Source of the DNA: Clostridium pasteurianum
GTDB lineage: Bacteria > Bacillota > Clostridia > Clostridiales > Clostridiaceae
Direction: 5' to 3'
Assembly (NCBI RefSeq): GCF_001705235.1
Contig: NZ_MCGV01000001.1
Location: 124,001-188,000, forward strand
DNA length: 64,000 nucleotides
Of this stretch, positions 1 to 9,512 are shown piece after piece; position 1 is the first letter of the stretch, and the number at the start of each line of letters is the position of its first letter. Below the pieces are notes generated by a model, which did not search any database, was not told where the DNA came from, and was given only the letters and a program-made list of their open reading frames with translations. The position numbers were made by a program, and so were the translations under genes.

Positions 1-210
1 TATTTTTTTCTCCCTTCGTAAATACCAATATTATGAAATTCAAAATTTAAATCGAATACATTTTTACTATACATAATTTATATCACAACTTTCAATATTT
101 GTGCAACACCTTTTTAGCTTATATTAATTTTTAAAGAAGGATAATTTTAGAATTATGTACTTTAAAATTCTATATACTCTTTATTCTTTAGATTTACATT
201 TAGATTTACA

Positions 211-239
211 TTTATTTAAATTTGCAAATAATGTATAAT
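211..239 (+). promoter_or_regulatory. Putative promoter of tmcAL
   Basis: A perfect TATAAT (234-239) lies about 20 bases before the tmcAL start. A poor TTTATT (211-216) sits 17 bases upstream of it. The rest of bases 1-233 is AT-rich; apart from a short direct repeat (AGATTTACATTT twice near 190-212) I see no gene or structure there. Confidence 0.4.
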
Positions 240-258
240 AATTTCTGAGGTGATGAAT

Positions 259-1467
259 TTGAATATATCAGGAATAATTACTGAGTACAATCCAATGCAT
301 ATGGGTCACATATATCATTTAGCTGAAACAAAAAAAATCTGCAAAAGCGATGCGGTTATATGTGTAATGAGTGGTAATTTTGTGCAAAGGGGAGAGCCAG
401 CATTAATTGATAAATGGTCACGAGCTAGCGCAGCTCTTTCATCAGGTGTAGATATTGTAATAGAACTTCCTGTAGTGTATTCCTTATCTTCAGCAGAATT
501 TTTTGCCTATGGTGCTGTAAGTCTTTTAAATTCCATAGGAAATGTTTCAAGTCTATGTTTTGGAAGTGAAACAGGAGACATTAAAGATATATATTCGATT
601 GCTAAAATATTAACATACGAGCCAGATGAGTATAAAACTCTTTTAAAAAGTAATTTAAAGAGTGGTTTATCTTTCCCATCTTCTAGAACAAGAGCCTTAA
701 ACTCTTATTTACAGAACTCAAATACTAATCTAAAAAGTAAATTATGCTCCGATATAATCTCTTCTCCAAACAATATACTTGCAGTTGAATATTGCAAAAG
801 TTTAATTAAACTTAACAGCAGTATAGCTCCACAAACAATAAAACGGCAAGGAAATGATTATAATGATTTAAGGCTCAAGGGAACTTTGAGCGCCTCTGCC
901 ATAAGAAAAGCTCTAAAAAGCAAAAATAATATTTCTATGTTTGAAACTAATGTACCCCGCGCGATTTTTAAAATACTAAATGAAAATATTGATAATCTCA
1001 CTTACATGGACAGCATTTTTAATTTTATAAAATATAAAATTCTACTGGATAAAAATTCATTAAAAAAATTACCTGATGTTTCTGAAGGTATTGAAAATAA
1101 AATATATAATTCTATTATAGAAAGTTATGATATGGATTCTCTAATAAATTCTATAAAAAATAAAAGATACACTTATTCCCGCATTTCCAGGATATTAACC
1201 CAGTATTTTATTGGATTTGACTGTTATAATACAGCTGAACTTAGAAAACTACCATGTCCCTATGCTCGAATTTTAGGATTCACTGAAAATGGCAAAAAAG
1301 TTCTTAAACTTTTAAAAGCTTCAAGTTCCATTCCTTTAATAACTAAGGTGAAAAACTATGATTTTGATGCTCTATCTTTAGATCTAAAAGCCACAAAAGC
1401 ATACAGTTTAATTAACAAAAAAGTCCACCCACTAGATGATTATTATAAAAAAATCATTATAGCTTAA
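259..1467 (+). CDS. tmcAL: tRNA(Met) cytidine acetate ligase TmcAL (YlbM)
   Basis: This family uses ATP and acetate to make N4-acetylcytidine at the wobble base of elongator tRNA-Met in the cytoplasm. The N-terminus has the nucleotidyltransferase signature EYNPMHMGH (HxGH type) and, near residue 215, a SASAIRKAL segment like the ISSTxIR loop of such enzymes. About 402 residues is the usual family length. Start choice: GTG 250 and ATG 253 lie on top of the Shine-Dalgarno GAGGTGA (247-253). TTG 259 sits 5 bases after it and gives the family-like N-terminus MNISGIITEYNP. ylbJ follows on the same strand, as in other Firmicutes. Confidence 0.9.
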   Translation: MNISGIITEYNPMHMGHIYHLAETKKICKSDAVICVMSGNFVQRGEPALIDKWSRASAALSSGVDIVIELPVVYSLSSAEFFAYGAVSLLNSIGNVSSLCFGSETGDIKDIYSIAKILTYEPDEYKTLLKSNLKSGLSFPSSRTRALNSYLQNSNTNLKSKLCSDIISSPNNILAVEYCKSLIKLNSSIAPQTIKRQGNDYNDLRLKGTLSASAIRKALKSKNNISMFETNVPRAIFKILNENIDNLTYMDSIFNFIKYKILLDKNSLKKLPDVSEGIENKIYNSIIESYDMDSLINSIKNKRYTYSRISRILTQYFIGFDCYNTAELRKLPCPYARILGFTENGKKVLKLLKASSSIPLITKVKNYDFDALSLDLKATKAYSLINKKVHPLDDYYKKIIIA

Positions 1468-1529
1468 GTAATATATTACTACTTAACAAATATATTAATT
1501 ATATAATCATTAAATAAGGAGTTTTTTAT

Positions 1530-2672
1530 TTGTTAATTCTTTTTTTACTTATTATATGTTCAATTATAATACTATTATTTTTATTCATAAAAAATCTTCA
1601 TTTAAATAATGTTTCTAATTACATAATAACGTTCTCTCTTTCCTTGGTCATATTGTTTATAATTTTAAAGCCAGAGGTTTGCATAACATCTGCAATCTCT
1701 GGTGCAAAACTATTTTTTTACAGCGTTTTTCCATATGTATTTCCATTTTTAATTATTACTAATTTAATAATATCCTATGATGGTATTGAAATTTATTCTA
1801 AACTTTTGGGGCCTATACTCTGCAAACCACAAAAACTTCCTAAAGAATCTGCTATAGTTTTAATAATAAGTGCTTTATGTGGTTATCCTCTTGGAGCGAA
1901 ATATTCCGCAGATTTATACGAAAATAAGGTAATTGACTTTTCTACTTTTGAACGACTTATAAATATAGCTTCAAATGCAGGTCCCCTATTCATTGTGGGT
2001 GCCATTGGTACATCCATGCTGAAAAATAAACATCTTGGATATATATTACTTATATCCTGCTATTTATCTTGTATAGTCATGGGAATAATATTACCATATA
2101 AAAAAAGTACTAATTATGTAACACAAAAAATAAAAAAGAATGTTTTTAAAAAACATTCTTTTGGAATAACATTAAAACAAAGTGCTGAAAATGCAATAAA
2201 AGTAACCTTACAAATAATGAGTTTTATAATAATCTTTTCTGTATTAATAGGTATTCTAAAGCAAAGTGCAATTTTCAAATCCAGCGAAACAAATTTATTT
2301 AAAACTGTCATACTTGGATTAATAGAGATGACTAATGGAACTTCTATTATATCATCAAGTAATTTTGAAATTGAAATAAAAATGATAACAATAAGCTTTC
2401 TTATATCCTTCGGAGGATTGTGTGTAATTTCACAAATTTATTCATTCATAGGAAAATATAAAATATCCTATTTTAAATTCATGCTTAGAAAAATACTTCA
2501 AGGTATAATGAGCAGTATAATATGTTTTATAATAATGAAATTTTCATATATAGATACAAATACCGCTGCCGTCTTTAATATAAATAAAAATTTCACAAAT
2601 TACTACTATATATTTGCATTACTCATATTTTTACTTCCAATTATAGTAAACAAATTAAAAAAGATTATTTAA
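1530..2672 (+). CDS. ylbJ: Sporulation integral membrane protein YlbJ
   Basis: This is a polytopic membrane protein of 380 residues with hydrophobic segments over most of its length and a charged cytoplasmic loop near residues 190-210. It carries Gly/Pro-rich segments (ISALCGYPLGAKY, NAGPLFIVGAIG) of the nucleoside-recognition/gate family. In Bacillus ylbJ belongs to the sigma-E regulon and is needed for spore formation; transport of a spore-coat or cortex solute is possible but unproven. The start is TTG 1530, preceded by AAGGAG (1516-1521). A long perfect inverted repeat lies inside the gene (2134-2162). Its stop is 1 base from that of the convergent gene, so no separate terminator fits between them. 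Confidence 0.88.
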   Translation: MLILFLLIICSIIILLFLFIKNLHLNNVSNYIITFSLSLVILFIILKPEVCITSAISGAKLFFYSVFPYVFPFLIITNLIISYDGIEIYSKLLGPILCKPQKLPKESAIVLIISALCGYPLGAKYSADLYENKVIDFSTFERLINIASNAGPLFIVGAIGTSMLKNKHLGYILLISCYLSCIVMGIILPYKKSTNYVTQKIKKNVFKKHSFGITLKQSAENAIKVTLQIMSFIIIFSVLIGILKQSAIFKSSETNLFKTVILGLIEMTNGTSIISSSNFEIEIKMITISFLISFGGLCVISQIYSFIGKYKISYFKFMLRKILQGIMSSIICFIIMKFSYIDTNTAAVFNINKNFTNYYYIFALLIFLLPIIVNKLKKII

Positions 2673-2673
2673 T

Positions 2674-3189
2674 TTATCTAATTTCATCTATATTCTTTTT
2701 TATAAGTTCTCGCATTCCATTAAAGTTATTTTTTATATCTACAGAAAACTTCTGCGCTTCTATCTGCATTTGTTCATTGAATTTGTTTTCTCTAATCTCG
2801 ATTTCACTATCAAGCTGAGATAACAAATCAGCTGCATAATGCAGGGCGGACAATTTAATTTCCCTAGCTTCTTTTTCTGCATCTTCAACCATTTTTCTTG
2901 CCTTTTTATCTGCTTCTAAAGTTATGCTGTGCTTATCTACTTGCATTTGCATAACTTTAAGGTTTTTTTGTTTTATAGCTTCAGCTTCTTTAATAGAGTC
3001 ATTTAATATTCTATCCTTTTCAGTTAATATCCATTGAGATTTTTTAAGTTCTTCTGGAAGTTCACTCATTATTTGAGTAAGAATATTTAATACTTCCTTT
3101 TTATTTATCATTACTTTACCTGAAAGTGGAACCTTACTAGAAGTATCAATTATATCCGCTAAATATTCTAATAACTTTATAACATTCAT
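2674..3189 (-). CDS. Coiled-coil protein of unknown function
   Basis: This gene encodes 171 residues, mostly charged Glu/Lys/Gln-rich heptad helix (about residues 45-160), with no signal peptide or membrane segment. The first 45 residues (MNVIKLLEYLADIID, SGKVMINKKEVLNIL) could form a short DivIVA-like or docking domain. Similar proteins sit beside coaD in other clostridia, sometimes labelled ATPase or H+-ATPase subunit H because of the coiled coil alone; I see no ATP-binding motif. ATG 3189 follows GGGAGAG and is preferred to the upstream start near 3243, which has no ribosome site. Role unknown; a scaffold or division-linked role is only a guess. Confidence 0.75.
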   Translation of the reverse strand: MNVIKLLEYLADIIDTSSKVPLSGKVMINKKEVLNILTQIMSELPEELKKSQWILTEKDRILNDSIKEAEAIKQKNLKVMQMQVDKHSITLEADKKARKMVEDAEKEAREIKLSALHYAADLLSQLDSEIEIRENKFNEQMQIEAQKFSVDIKNNFNGMRELIKKNIDEIR

Positions 3190-3293
3190 GATAAATCTCT
3201 CCCTGTAAATATAAAAAAATAGTTTACTAATTACCTTATACATGCATTATTGCGTAGTTTACATTTATAAGTTCAATTTTATCTCTTCTAAAT

Positions 3294-3779
3294 CTAATTA
3301 AAATTCTTTGCCTTTTTTATAACATCATTTATAATTTCATCAGGTACTAATCCTTTTATGCAACCCCCAAATACAGCAACTTGTTTAATAGCTGTAGAGC
3401 TTAAAAATGAGAACTCCAAGCTAGTCATCATAAATACGGTTTCAACGTCAGGATCAAGTTTTTTATTCATAAGAGATGTTTGAAGTTCATATTCAAAATC
3501 TCCAACACTTCTAAGTCCTCTTATCATTACATTTGAATCGTTCTTCTTCATAAAATTAACAAGCAATCCACTAAAACTTTGAACACTTACATTATTAAAT
3601 GGCTCTATAACTCTCTTAATGAGTTCTACTCTTTCATTAATTGGAAACATGCCCTTTTTGTCTGGATTTATAAGCACCCCTACAATAACCTTATCAAATA
3701 CCTTAGAAGCTCTACTTATTATATCTAAATGTCCATTAGTTATTGGATCAAAACTTCCAGGGTATACTGCTACTTTCAT
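3294..3779 (-). CDS. coaD: Phosphopantetheine adenylyltransferase
   Basis: CoaD catalyses the fourth step of coenzyme A synthesis, joining 4'-phosphopantetheine and ATP to give dephospho-CoA. The 161-residue protein is of normal length. It has the nucleotidyltransferase motif [12 protein letters not shown] (residues 8-19), the substrate-binding run [13 protein letters not shown] (about 88-100) and SSTAIKQ near residue 130 in place of ISSTxIR. Its ATG overlaps the rsmD stop (ATGA), so translation is probably coupled. The rsmD-coaD pair is conserved in Firmicutes. Confidence 0.96.
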   Translation of the reverse strand: MKVAVYPGSFDPITNGHLDIISRASKVFDKVIVGVLINPDKKGMFPINERVELIKRVIEPFNNVSVQSFSGLLVNFMKKNDSNVMIRGLRSVGDFEYELQTSLMNKKLDPDVETVFMMTSLEFSFLSSTAIKQVAVFGGCIKGLVPDEIINDVIKKAKNFN

Positions 3780-4339
3780 TCTTTATCCTCCTTATATTTA
3801 TAGAAACATACAATTGTCTTTCCATACTTCCTGTGATCAATTATGGAAATCATGTCATTCCCCTCATATATTTCTTCCCTTGAATCTATTTTGGTAACTA
3901 TGAGTCCATTAGGTACAAGTAATTTATTTTCACCTATAATATCAACAGCTGGTGGTATCATTTCTTTTGCATATGGAGGATCTATAAATATTAATGTGAA
4001 TTCTTTTTTCTTAGATGCGAGATATTTTAAAGCTTCATAAGAATCCATGTTTAAAGTTTCACATTCTTTTTCAAATTTTAAGTCTTTAACATTTTGCTCC
4101 AGTATTGGATATGTAATAGGACTCTTATCAACTAAATAGCACTTTTTCGCCCCTCTACTTACAGCTTCAAGTCCTAAGCTTCCTGTCCCTGCAAACACAT
4201 CAAGTGCAACAGCTTCACGAACATAATTTTGTATTATATTAAACATTGCTTCTTTTACCCTATCTAAAGTTGGTCTTGTTACCATGCCTTTAGGAGATAA
4301 AAGTTTTCTACCTCTGGCTCTGCCAGCAATTATTCTCAT
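3776..4339 (-). CDS. rsmD: 16S rRNA (guanine966-N2)-methyltransferase
   Basis: RsmD methylates G966 of 16S rRNA in the assembled small subunit using SAM. The 187-residue protein starts [13 protein letters not shown] and has the SAM-binding motif [19 protein letters not shown] (about residues 43-62) and the catalytic DPPY of N6/N2-methyltransferases. The start at 4339 follows GGGAGGAAAAT; a longer in-frame start further upstream lacks a ribosome site. It is the first gene of a two-gene unit with coaD. The 4340-4815 interval upstream holds tandem repeats, so its promoter must lie in or next to them. Confidence 0.94.
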   Translation of the reverse strand: MRIIAGRARGRKLLSPKGMVTRPTLDRVKEAMFNIIQNYVREAVALDVFAGTGSLGLEAVSRGAKKCYLVDKSPITYPILEQNVKDLKFEKECETLNMDSYEALKYLASKKKEFTLIFIDPPYAKEMIPPAVDIIGENKLLVPNGLIVTKIDSREEIYEGNDMISIIDHRKYGKTIVCFYKYKEDKE

Positions 4340-4416
4340 ATTTTCCTCCCAAATTAAATACATTAGTTTATATTCTATCATATATAAACACATTATACAA
4401 AAAAATTTTCCTTTAT

Positions 4417-4815
4417 GGAAACTAGGTTAACTACTAATTTACGCATGCACCATAATTTCTTGAAGATTGAAATTTTGGTACATGTATAAATTAAGTTTCC
4501 ACCTAGCGTTTCCCTGGGGAAACCAGCTCAACTACTAATTTACACATGCACCATAATTTCTTGAAGATTGAAATTTTGGTACATGTATAAATTAAGTTTC
4601 CACCTAGCGTTTCCCTGGGGAAACCAGCTCAACTACTAATTTACACATGTACCATAATTTCTTGAAGATTGAAATTTTGGTACATGTATAAATTAAGTTT
4701 CCACCTAGCATTTCCCTGGGGAAACCAGTTCAACTATCAATTTACACATGCACCATAATTTCTTGAAGATTGAAATTTTGGTACATGTATAAATTAAGTT
4801 TCGCATGGTTTCCCC
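4417..4815. repeat. Four tandem 101-bp palindromic repeats
   Basis: The landmark CATGCACC/CATGTACC recurs at 4444, 4545, 4646 and 4747, an exact 101-bp period. Each unit folds on itself: AATTTACACATGCACCATAA pairs with TTTTGGTACATGTATAAATT around the loop CTTGAAGATTG. The junction between units (GTTTCCCTGGGGAAAC) is a second near-palindrome. Inner units are nearly identical, while the first and last are diverged at their outer ends, as expected of local amplification. The array fills the recG-rsmD gap, which holds no ORF. A diverged single copy lies at 33017-33114. Confidence 0.9.
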
Positions 4816-6852
4816 TTAATTAAAGCAAATATATTTAGATGTATTTTTTAAATTTTTTATTATCGAATTTTTAGTGGCAATATCATTTGGTACTGCACTT
4901 CTAATCAGTTGTTTTGCCGCTTCATTGGCCTCTCTAAGTATGCCTAAATCGTGTATTATATCGGATAAAATTAGTCCATCATCACCGCTTTGCTTTGCTC
5001 CAAAAACTTCGCCGCTTCCTCTTAACTTCAAGTCTTCTTCGGATATATAAAATCCATCGCTGCTTGAGCACATTATCTGCATTCTTTTTTCTACAATTTT
5101 ATTTTTTAAATCTGCAACTAAAATACAATAGGATTGATATTCTCCTCTTCCTACTCTACCTCTTAATTGGTGAAGCTGAGCTAGACCGAATCTTTGTGCA
5201 TCCTCTATTATCATCACGCTTGCATTTGGAACATTAACCCCTACCTCTATAACTGTAGTAGACACAAGGACAGTGATTTCTTTATTCTTAAATCTTTCCA
5301 TAATAGCATTTTTATCTTTAGGCGACATTTTTCCATGAAGCATTTCTATTTTTATTCCCTTAAAATACTTGTTCTTTAACTCTTCAAATAATTTTTCTAC
5401 AGAAGTCAAATCAAGTTTTTCATTTTCTTCAACAAGAGGACAAACTATATATATCTGTCGTCCTTTCTTTATCTCCTTTAACGCAAACTCATAAGCTTTA
5501 ACCCTAGCACTTTTTTTTACATAGCTCGTTTCTACCTTTTTTCTTCCAGGAGGCAGTTTATCAATTATAGATACATCCAAATCACCATAAAGATATAATG
5601 CCAAAGTCCTCGGTATAGGAGTTGCAGTCATTACAAGTACATCTATATTATTGCCCTTATTAAAGAGCTTATTTCTCTGCATAACCCCAAACCTATGAAG
5701 TTCATCTGTTACTACCATGCCAAGATTTTTAAATTCTACATTATCTTCTATAAGAGCATGGGTACCTATTATTAAATCCACTTCTCCATTTTTGAGTTTT
5801 TCTTTAATTATATTTTTATTTTTGTTAGTAACACTCCCAGTTAAAAGCTCTATTCTTACGTTAAATTTTTCAAATAAAGAAAGTGCTGAATCAAAATGCT
5901 GTTTTGCAAGTATTTCTGTAGGTGCCATAAGCACTGCCTGAAACCCATTTTTTATTACATTAAAAATTGCAATTAGAGCTACAACAGTTTTTCCAGAACC
6001 AACATCACCTTGAACTAATCTATTCATAGCCTGAGGCCTTTTTTCATCAATTAAAATTTCTCTTATAACCGAATTTTGAGCCTCTGTTAAACTAAATGGA
6101 AGACTTTCCTTTAATTTAACAAGTTCAGGAGCTATTTTAAAGGCAAAACCTCTATTATTCTTTTTCAAATATTCCTTTAAAATTAAAACCTTAAGCGAAT
6201 ATGTAAACAATTCCTGAAATTTAAGTCTTCGTTTGGCTTCCCTTAGTTCAAATAAACTTTTAGGACTATGTATTTCCCTAAGTGATGTATCTAAGCTATG
6301 AAAAGAATACTTATTTATAATCCATTCTGGCATATTTTCTTCAATTTTTATACTTTGAAGAAGATTAAATATAAGCTTTATAAAAAAAGTATTTTTTAGA
6401 GTACCAGGTAAAACATACTTTGGAATAATTTTATTATTCTCAATATCATTATTTACAAGTTGTATTGGATTAGTTATAGTTATTTCATTTCTGGTCTTTT
6501 TAACTTTGCCCATTACAGTGTAAACTTCATTGAACTTAAATTTATTTTTTATATATGGCTGATTAAACCATATACCGCTAAATGTATTTTCGCCATCAGA
6601 AAATATCATTTTCGTTACAATCCTACCACTTTTAGATCTAAATTCTCTTTCAAGTTTTAAGACTTTAATCCTTACAACTACTTTTTCTCCATCATTAGCT
6701 TCTAAAATATTAGCAGTTAAAGAAAGATTTTCATAATCTCTAGGAAAATATAAAAGCAAATCCAGTATAGTAAATATACCGCATTTATTTAATTTAACTT
6801 CTGTTTTAGGTCCTACACCTTTAAGTTTTCCTATTTCTTCATTAACATTCAT
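4816..6852 (-). CDS. recG: ATP-dependent DNA helicase RecG
   Basis: RecG is a superfamily 2 helicase that regresses stalled forks and processes Holliday and R-loop structures. The 678-residue protein has the N-terminal wedge/OB domain (KLKGVGPKTEVKL; GKVKKTRNEITITNP), Walker A GDVGSGKT (about residue 285), a DELH box in place of DEAD, MTATPIPRT, and a helicase C domain with QLRGRVGRG. Length and order match the family. ATG 6852 follows TTGGAGTG. It lies downstream of the DAK2 gene, separated by a hairpin (6879-6938), and its 3' end abuts the 101-bp repeat array. Confidence 0.97.
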   Translation of the reverse strand: MNVNEEIGKLKGVGPKTEVKLNKCGIFTILDLLLYFPRDYENLSLTANILEANDGEKVVVRIKVLKLEREFRSKSGRIVTKMIFSDGENTFSGIWFNQPYIKNKFKFNEVYTVMGKVKKTRNEITITNPIQLVNNDIENNKIIPKYVLPGTLKNTFFIKLIFNLLQSIKIEENMPEWIINKYSFHSLDTSLREIHSPKSLFELREAKRRLKFQELFTYSLKVLILKEYLKKNNRGFAFKIAPELVKLKESLPFSLTEAQNSVIREILIDEKRPQAMNRLVQGDVGSGKTVVALIAIFNVIKNGFQAVLMAPTEILAKQHFDSALSLFEKFNVRIELLTGSVTNKNKNIIKEKLKNGEVDLIIGTHALIEDNVEFKNLGMVVTDELHRFGVMQRNKLFNKGNNIDVLVMTATPIPRTLALYLYGDLDVSIIDKLPPGRKKVETSYVKKSARVKAYEFALKEIKKGRQIYIVCPLVEENEKLDLTSVEKLFEELKNKYFKGIKIEMLHGKMSPKDKNAIMERFKNKEITVLVSTTVIEVGVNVPNASVMIIEDAQRFGLAQLHQLRGRVGRGEYQSYCILVADLKNKIVEKRMQIMCSSSDGFYISEEDLKLRGSGEVFGAKQSGDDGLILSDIIHDLGILREANEAAKQLIRSAVPNDIATKNSIIKNLKNTSKYICFN

Positions 6853-6878
6853 TATAAATTCACTCCAATGATAAATGT

Positions 6879-6938
6879 AAAAATGACAAGTTTTAAGTGC
6901 TGAATAACAAATCTTAAGTATTATAATCTGTCATTTTT
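6879..6938 (-). terminator. Hairpin between the DAK2 gene and recG
   Basis: AAAAATGACA pairs with TGTCATTTTT, and an inner part (CTTAAGA/TTTTAAG) extends the stem with gaps. On the minus strand it ends in a short T-rich run directly before the recG ribosome site. It is probably a partial terminator between the two genes. A third copy of CTGTCATTT at 6949-6957 could form an alternative fold. Confidence 0.5.
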
Positions 6939-7007
6939 TGCACATAACCTGTCATTTAAAATACCACTACAGTACTTCTATACAAAACACTATGTAAAAG
7001 TACTTAT

Positions 7008-8648
7008 CTATTCAACAGAAACTATAAAATAATATAAAGGTTGTTTTCCCGCACTACATTGTACATCAAAATCCGGATACTTATCTTCAAGCTTTTTAGA
7101 TAACTTTTCTATTTTGCTTTCATCACAATCTTTGCCGTAATATATTGAAATAAGTTCGCTATCTGTGTCTACCATATCTTCTATAATTTTTTCACAAATC
7201 TTATATATGTCATTTCCGGTTTCTTTGATTTTTCCTTCAACAAGTCCAAGTATATCATTAGCCTTTACCGTTTTTCCATCAATTTCAGTGTCTCTTACTG
7301 CATAAGTAATAGAACCTGTCTTCACATTTTCTATTGCTGATTTTAATTTCTGTACGTTATTTTCTACGTCTCCATCATATTCAAATTCAGTCATGCAAGT
7401 TATTCCCTGTGGTATTGTCTTTGTAGGTATTACAAAAACATTCTTCTCACTTAATTCACTTGCTTGATTAGCTGCCATTATAATATTCTTGTTATTAGGT
7501 AGCACGAAGATATTTTCAGCATTTATGGAATCAATACTTGAAAGTATATCCTGAGTACTTGGATTCATTGTTTGACCGCCTTCGATTACATGGTCAACTC
7601 CAAGATCTTTAAATATTTTAGTAATACCATCACCTGAAGCAACAGATATAAATCCAAATTTCTTTGTTTCCTCTTGAACTTCATTTTCATCTACCTTATC
7701 ATTTTGGGCTTCTGATTTAAGTCCAAGAACTTCCCTATGTTCTTCCCTCATATTATCTATCTTTATTTTAGAAAGTTCTCCAAGTTTAACTGCTTTAGAT
7801 AATATAAGTCCAGGATCATTTGTGTGTATGTGAACTTTTGTTATATCATCAACATTTACAACTATCATTGAATCCCCAAACTTTGATATATCATCTCTAA
7901 AATTTGATACATCTGAATCACCTGAATGTATTATAAATTCAGTACAGTATCCAAATTTTATTTCTTGAGCTTCTATATCATTTCCCTTTGGTGCAGAAGC
8001 AGTTGAAGCCTTAGCATCTTGAAGTTCTGCTTTAATATCATTTTCTAATGCTTCCTGCATTCCCTTAAGTATTATTAAAAGTCCTGTTCCACCTGAATCT
8101 ACAACATTAGCCTTTTTTAAAACTGGAAGCATTTCAGGAGTTTTATTTAACATTTTCTCACTAAAAGCACATACTTCCTTCATAAGCTTTGTTATATCTT
8201 TTTCTTTACTATTTACAGCGCTTTCCCCGGCACTTCTTATAATAGTAAGTATTGTTCCTTCTGTTGGCCTCATTACGGCCTTATATGCGAATTTAGAGCC
8301 ATCCATTATACTTTCAGCAAATTTTACACTAGTAACTTCATCAGCACCACTAAGTCCATTAGCAATACCTCTTAATATTTGTGATAGTATAACTCCTGAA
8401 TTTCCTCTAGCACCCATAAGTGCACCTTTAGATAATTTCTTTGCTATATCACCTATGCCTTCATTCTGCATGTCAGCTATTTCAATAACGGCATTTCTAA
8501 ATGTCATGGACATATTCGTTCCAGTATCACCATCAGGTACTGGAAAGACATTCAAAGAATTAACAAAATCTTTTTTTTCTTCTAATCTATTGCATGCATT
8601 TACAACCATATTGTAAAAATTATGTCCATCTATAGTTAAGTGTTCCAA
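7008..8648 (-). CDS. fakA: DAK2-domain fatty acid kinase-like protein (FakA/YloV)
   Basis: The 546-residue protein has an N-terminal dihydroxyacetone-kinase-2 nucleotide-binding domain with the metal/ATP motif VPDGDTGTN (about residues 36-44) and GARGNSGVILSQ, then a middle domain and a C-terminal domain of the YloV type. The Bacillus and Staphylococcus homologue FakA phosphorylates exogenous fatty acids carried by FakB (DegV-like) proteins for phospholipid synthesis. The same role is inferred here; no fakB is in the window. It lies 13 bases after the asp23 gene, matching the yloU-yloV order of Bacillus. Confidence 0.88.
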   Translation of the reverse strand: MEHLTIDGHNFYNMVVNACNRLEEKKDFVNSLNVFPVPDGDTGTNMSMTFRNAVIEIADMQNEGIGDIAKKLSKGALMGARGNSGVILSQILRGIANGLSGADEVTSVKFAESIMDGSKFAYKAVMRPTEGTILTIIRSAGESAVNSKEKDITKLMKEVCAFSEKMLNKTPEMLPVLKKANVVDSGGTGLLIILKGMQEALENDIKAELQDAKASTASAPKGNDIEAQEIKFGYCTEFIIHSGDSDVSNFRDDISKFGDSMIVVNVDDITKVHIHTNDPGLILSKAVKLGELSKIKIDNMREEHREVLGLKSEAQNDKVDENEVQEETKKFGFISVASGDGITKIFKDLGVDHVIEGGQTMNPSTQDILSSIDSINAENIFVLPNNKNIIMAANQASELSEKNVFVIPTKTIPQGITCMTEFEYDGDVENNVQKLKSAIENVKTGSITYAVRDTEIDGKTVKANDILGLVEGKIKETGNDIYKICEKIIEDMVDTDSELISIYYGKDCDESKIEKLSKKLEDKYPDFDVQCSAGKQPLYYFIVSVE

Positions 8649-8661
8649 TTTTTGTACCTCC

Positions 8662-9012
8662 TTAGACTCTTACACCTTGAACATTTACTACCAAACTTGA
8701 TACGTTAAGTCCTGTATAATTTTCAACGTTATATCTTACTTTTTGAATTATATTATTTGCTATTACTGATATTTTTGTTCCATATTCAACTATAATGTAC
8801 AGTTCTATATTTAATTTATTATCCTTAGAATTTATTTTAACACCTCTGCTTAAATTTCCACCTTTTTTTATAAGTTCCCAAAATCCATCAGAAGCATTTT
8901 TTGAAGCCATTCCTACTACTCCATAACACTCCATGGTAGATATGCCAACTATATTAGCCAGTGTTTCCACAGAAAAATTTATAGAACCATTTTCATTGGA
9001 AATCTGCATCAT
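8662..9012 (-). CDS. Asp23/Gls24 family envelope-stress protein (YloU)
   Basis: This is a small Asp23-family protein of 116 residues with the characteristic core (STMECYGVVGMASK, VEYGTKISVIANNI, SLVVNVQGVRV). Members cluster at the inner face of the membrane or act with cell-wall and fatty-acid functions. Its pairing with the FakA-like gene is conserved in Firmicutes. The start at 9012 is the first of two adjacent ATGs and lies 8 bases after AGGAGG; an earlier in-frame start has no such signal. Its promoter would fall in 9020-9110, next to the first foldback element. Confidence 0.88.
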   Translation of the reverse strand: MMQISNENGSINFSVETLANIVGISTMECYGVVGMASKNASDGFWELIKKGGNLSRGVKINSKDNKLNIELYIIVEYGTKISVIANNIIQKVRYNVENYTGLNVSSLVVNVQGVRV

Positions 9013-9117
9013 ATTATATTCCTCCTCACATAAAAGCATAACACATTATCATTTTATATTAAAACAGACAATTATTCAATATTTATATATCACTTCAATA
9101 CATAATATATAAATATT

Positions 9118-9303
9118 GCGAACTAACATTGATGAAGTAACATTAAAAAAATTCTATAAATCTAAGGTGAAAAAATCATAAAATACTAAGAGTTTTAATA
9201 ACTCGCAAAGCTCAAACAAATTAGAACTCTAAGTATTTTACGATTTTTTTACCAAGATTTATTAGGATTTTTTTAAATCATTACTTCATCAATGTTAATT
9301 CGC
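9118..9303. repeat. Foldback element 1 (about 186 bp)
   Basis: GCGAACTAACATTGATGAAG at the left end is matched, with one mismatch, by its reverse complement at 9281-9303. Pairing continues inward with gaps (TAAATCTAAGGTGAAAAAAT against its complement near 9241-9262). The centre, about 9175-9240, is AGAGTTTTAATAACTCGC-AAAGCTC and resembles that of elements 2 and 3. There is no coding frame. It is either a MITE-like element or a structured RNA. Confidence 0.8.
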
Positions 9304-9309
9304 TTTTAG

Positions 9310-9508
9310 AGTAAAACAAGGAAAAAATTCCTCCGTACCTACGGAATTTTAGGCATAAATTACATAGATTAAATTAGTAAATCACTATTTAGGCAAGTAA
9401 ACTTTTAATAATTCTACGAAGCTTGCAAAACTTAAATAGCTGATTTAGTTTAATATCTATATTATTTTTCGCAGGGAATCGGAGAAAAATTCACCTTGCT
9501 TTTATTTT
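9310..9508. repeat. Foldback element 2 (about 199 bp)
   Basis: This is an imperfect long inverted repeat. TAAAACAAGGAAAAAATTCC at the left pairs with the complement of 9484-9505, and CATAGATTAAATTAGTAAAT pairs with the complement of 9452-9472. The central loop TTTTAATAATTCTACGAAGC resembles the loops of elements 1 and 3, although the outer arms are different sequences. It lies head to tail between those two. Confidence 0.72.
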
Positions 9509-9512
9509 AATC

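Noticed and set aside
2674-3189. Coiled-coil gene as an ATP synthase subunit
   Set aside because: The similarity is that of any charged coiled coil; no ATPase genes are near and no nucleotide site is present.
4417-4815. Array with regular spacing taken as a CRISPR
   Set aside because: The 101-bp unit is repeated in full, with no unique spacers, and each unit is itself a palindrome. No cas genes are near.
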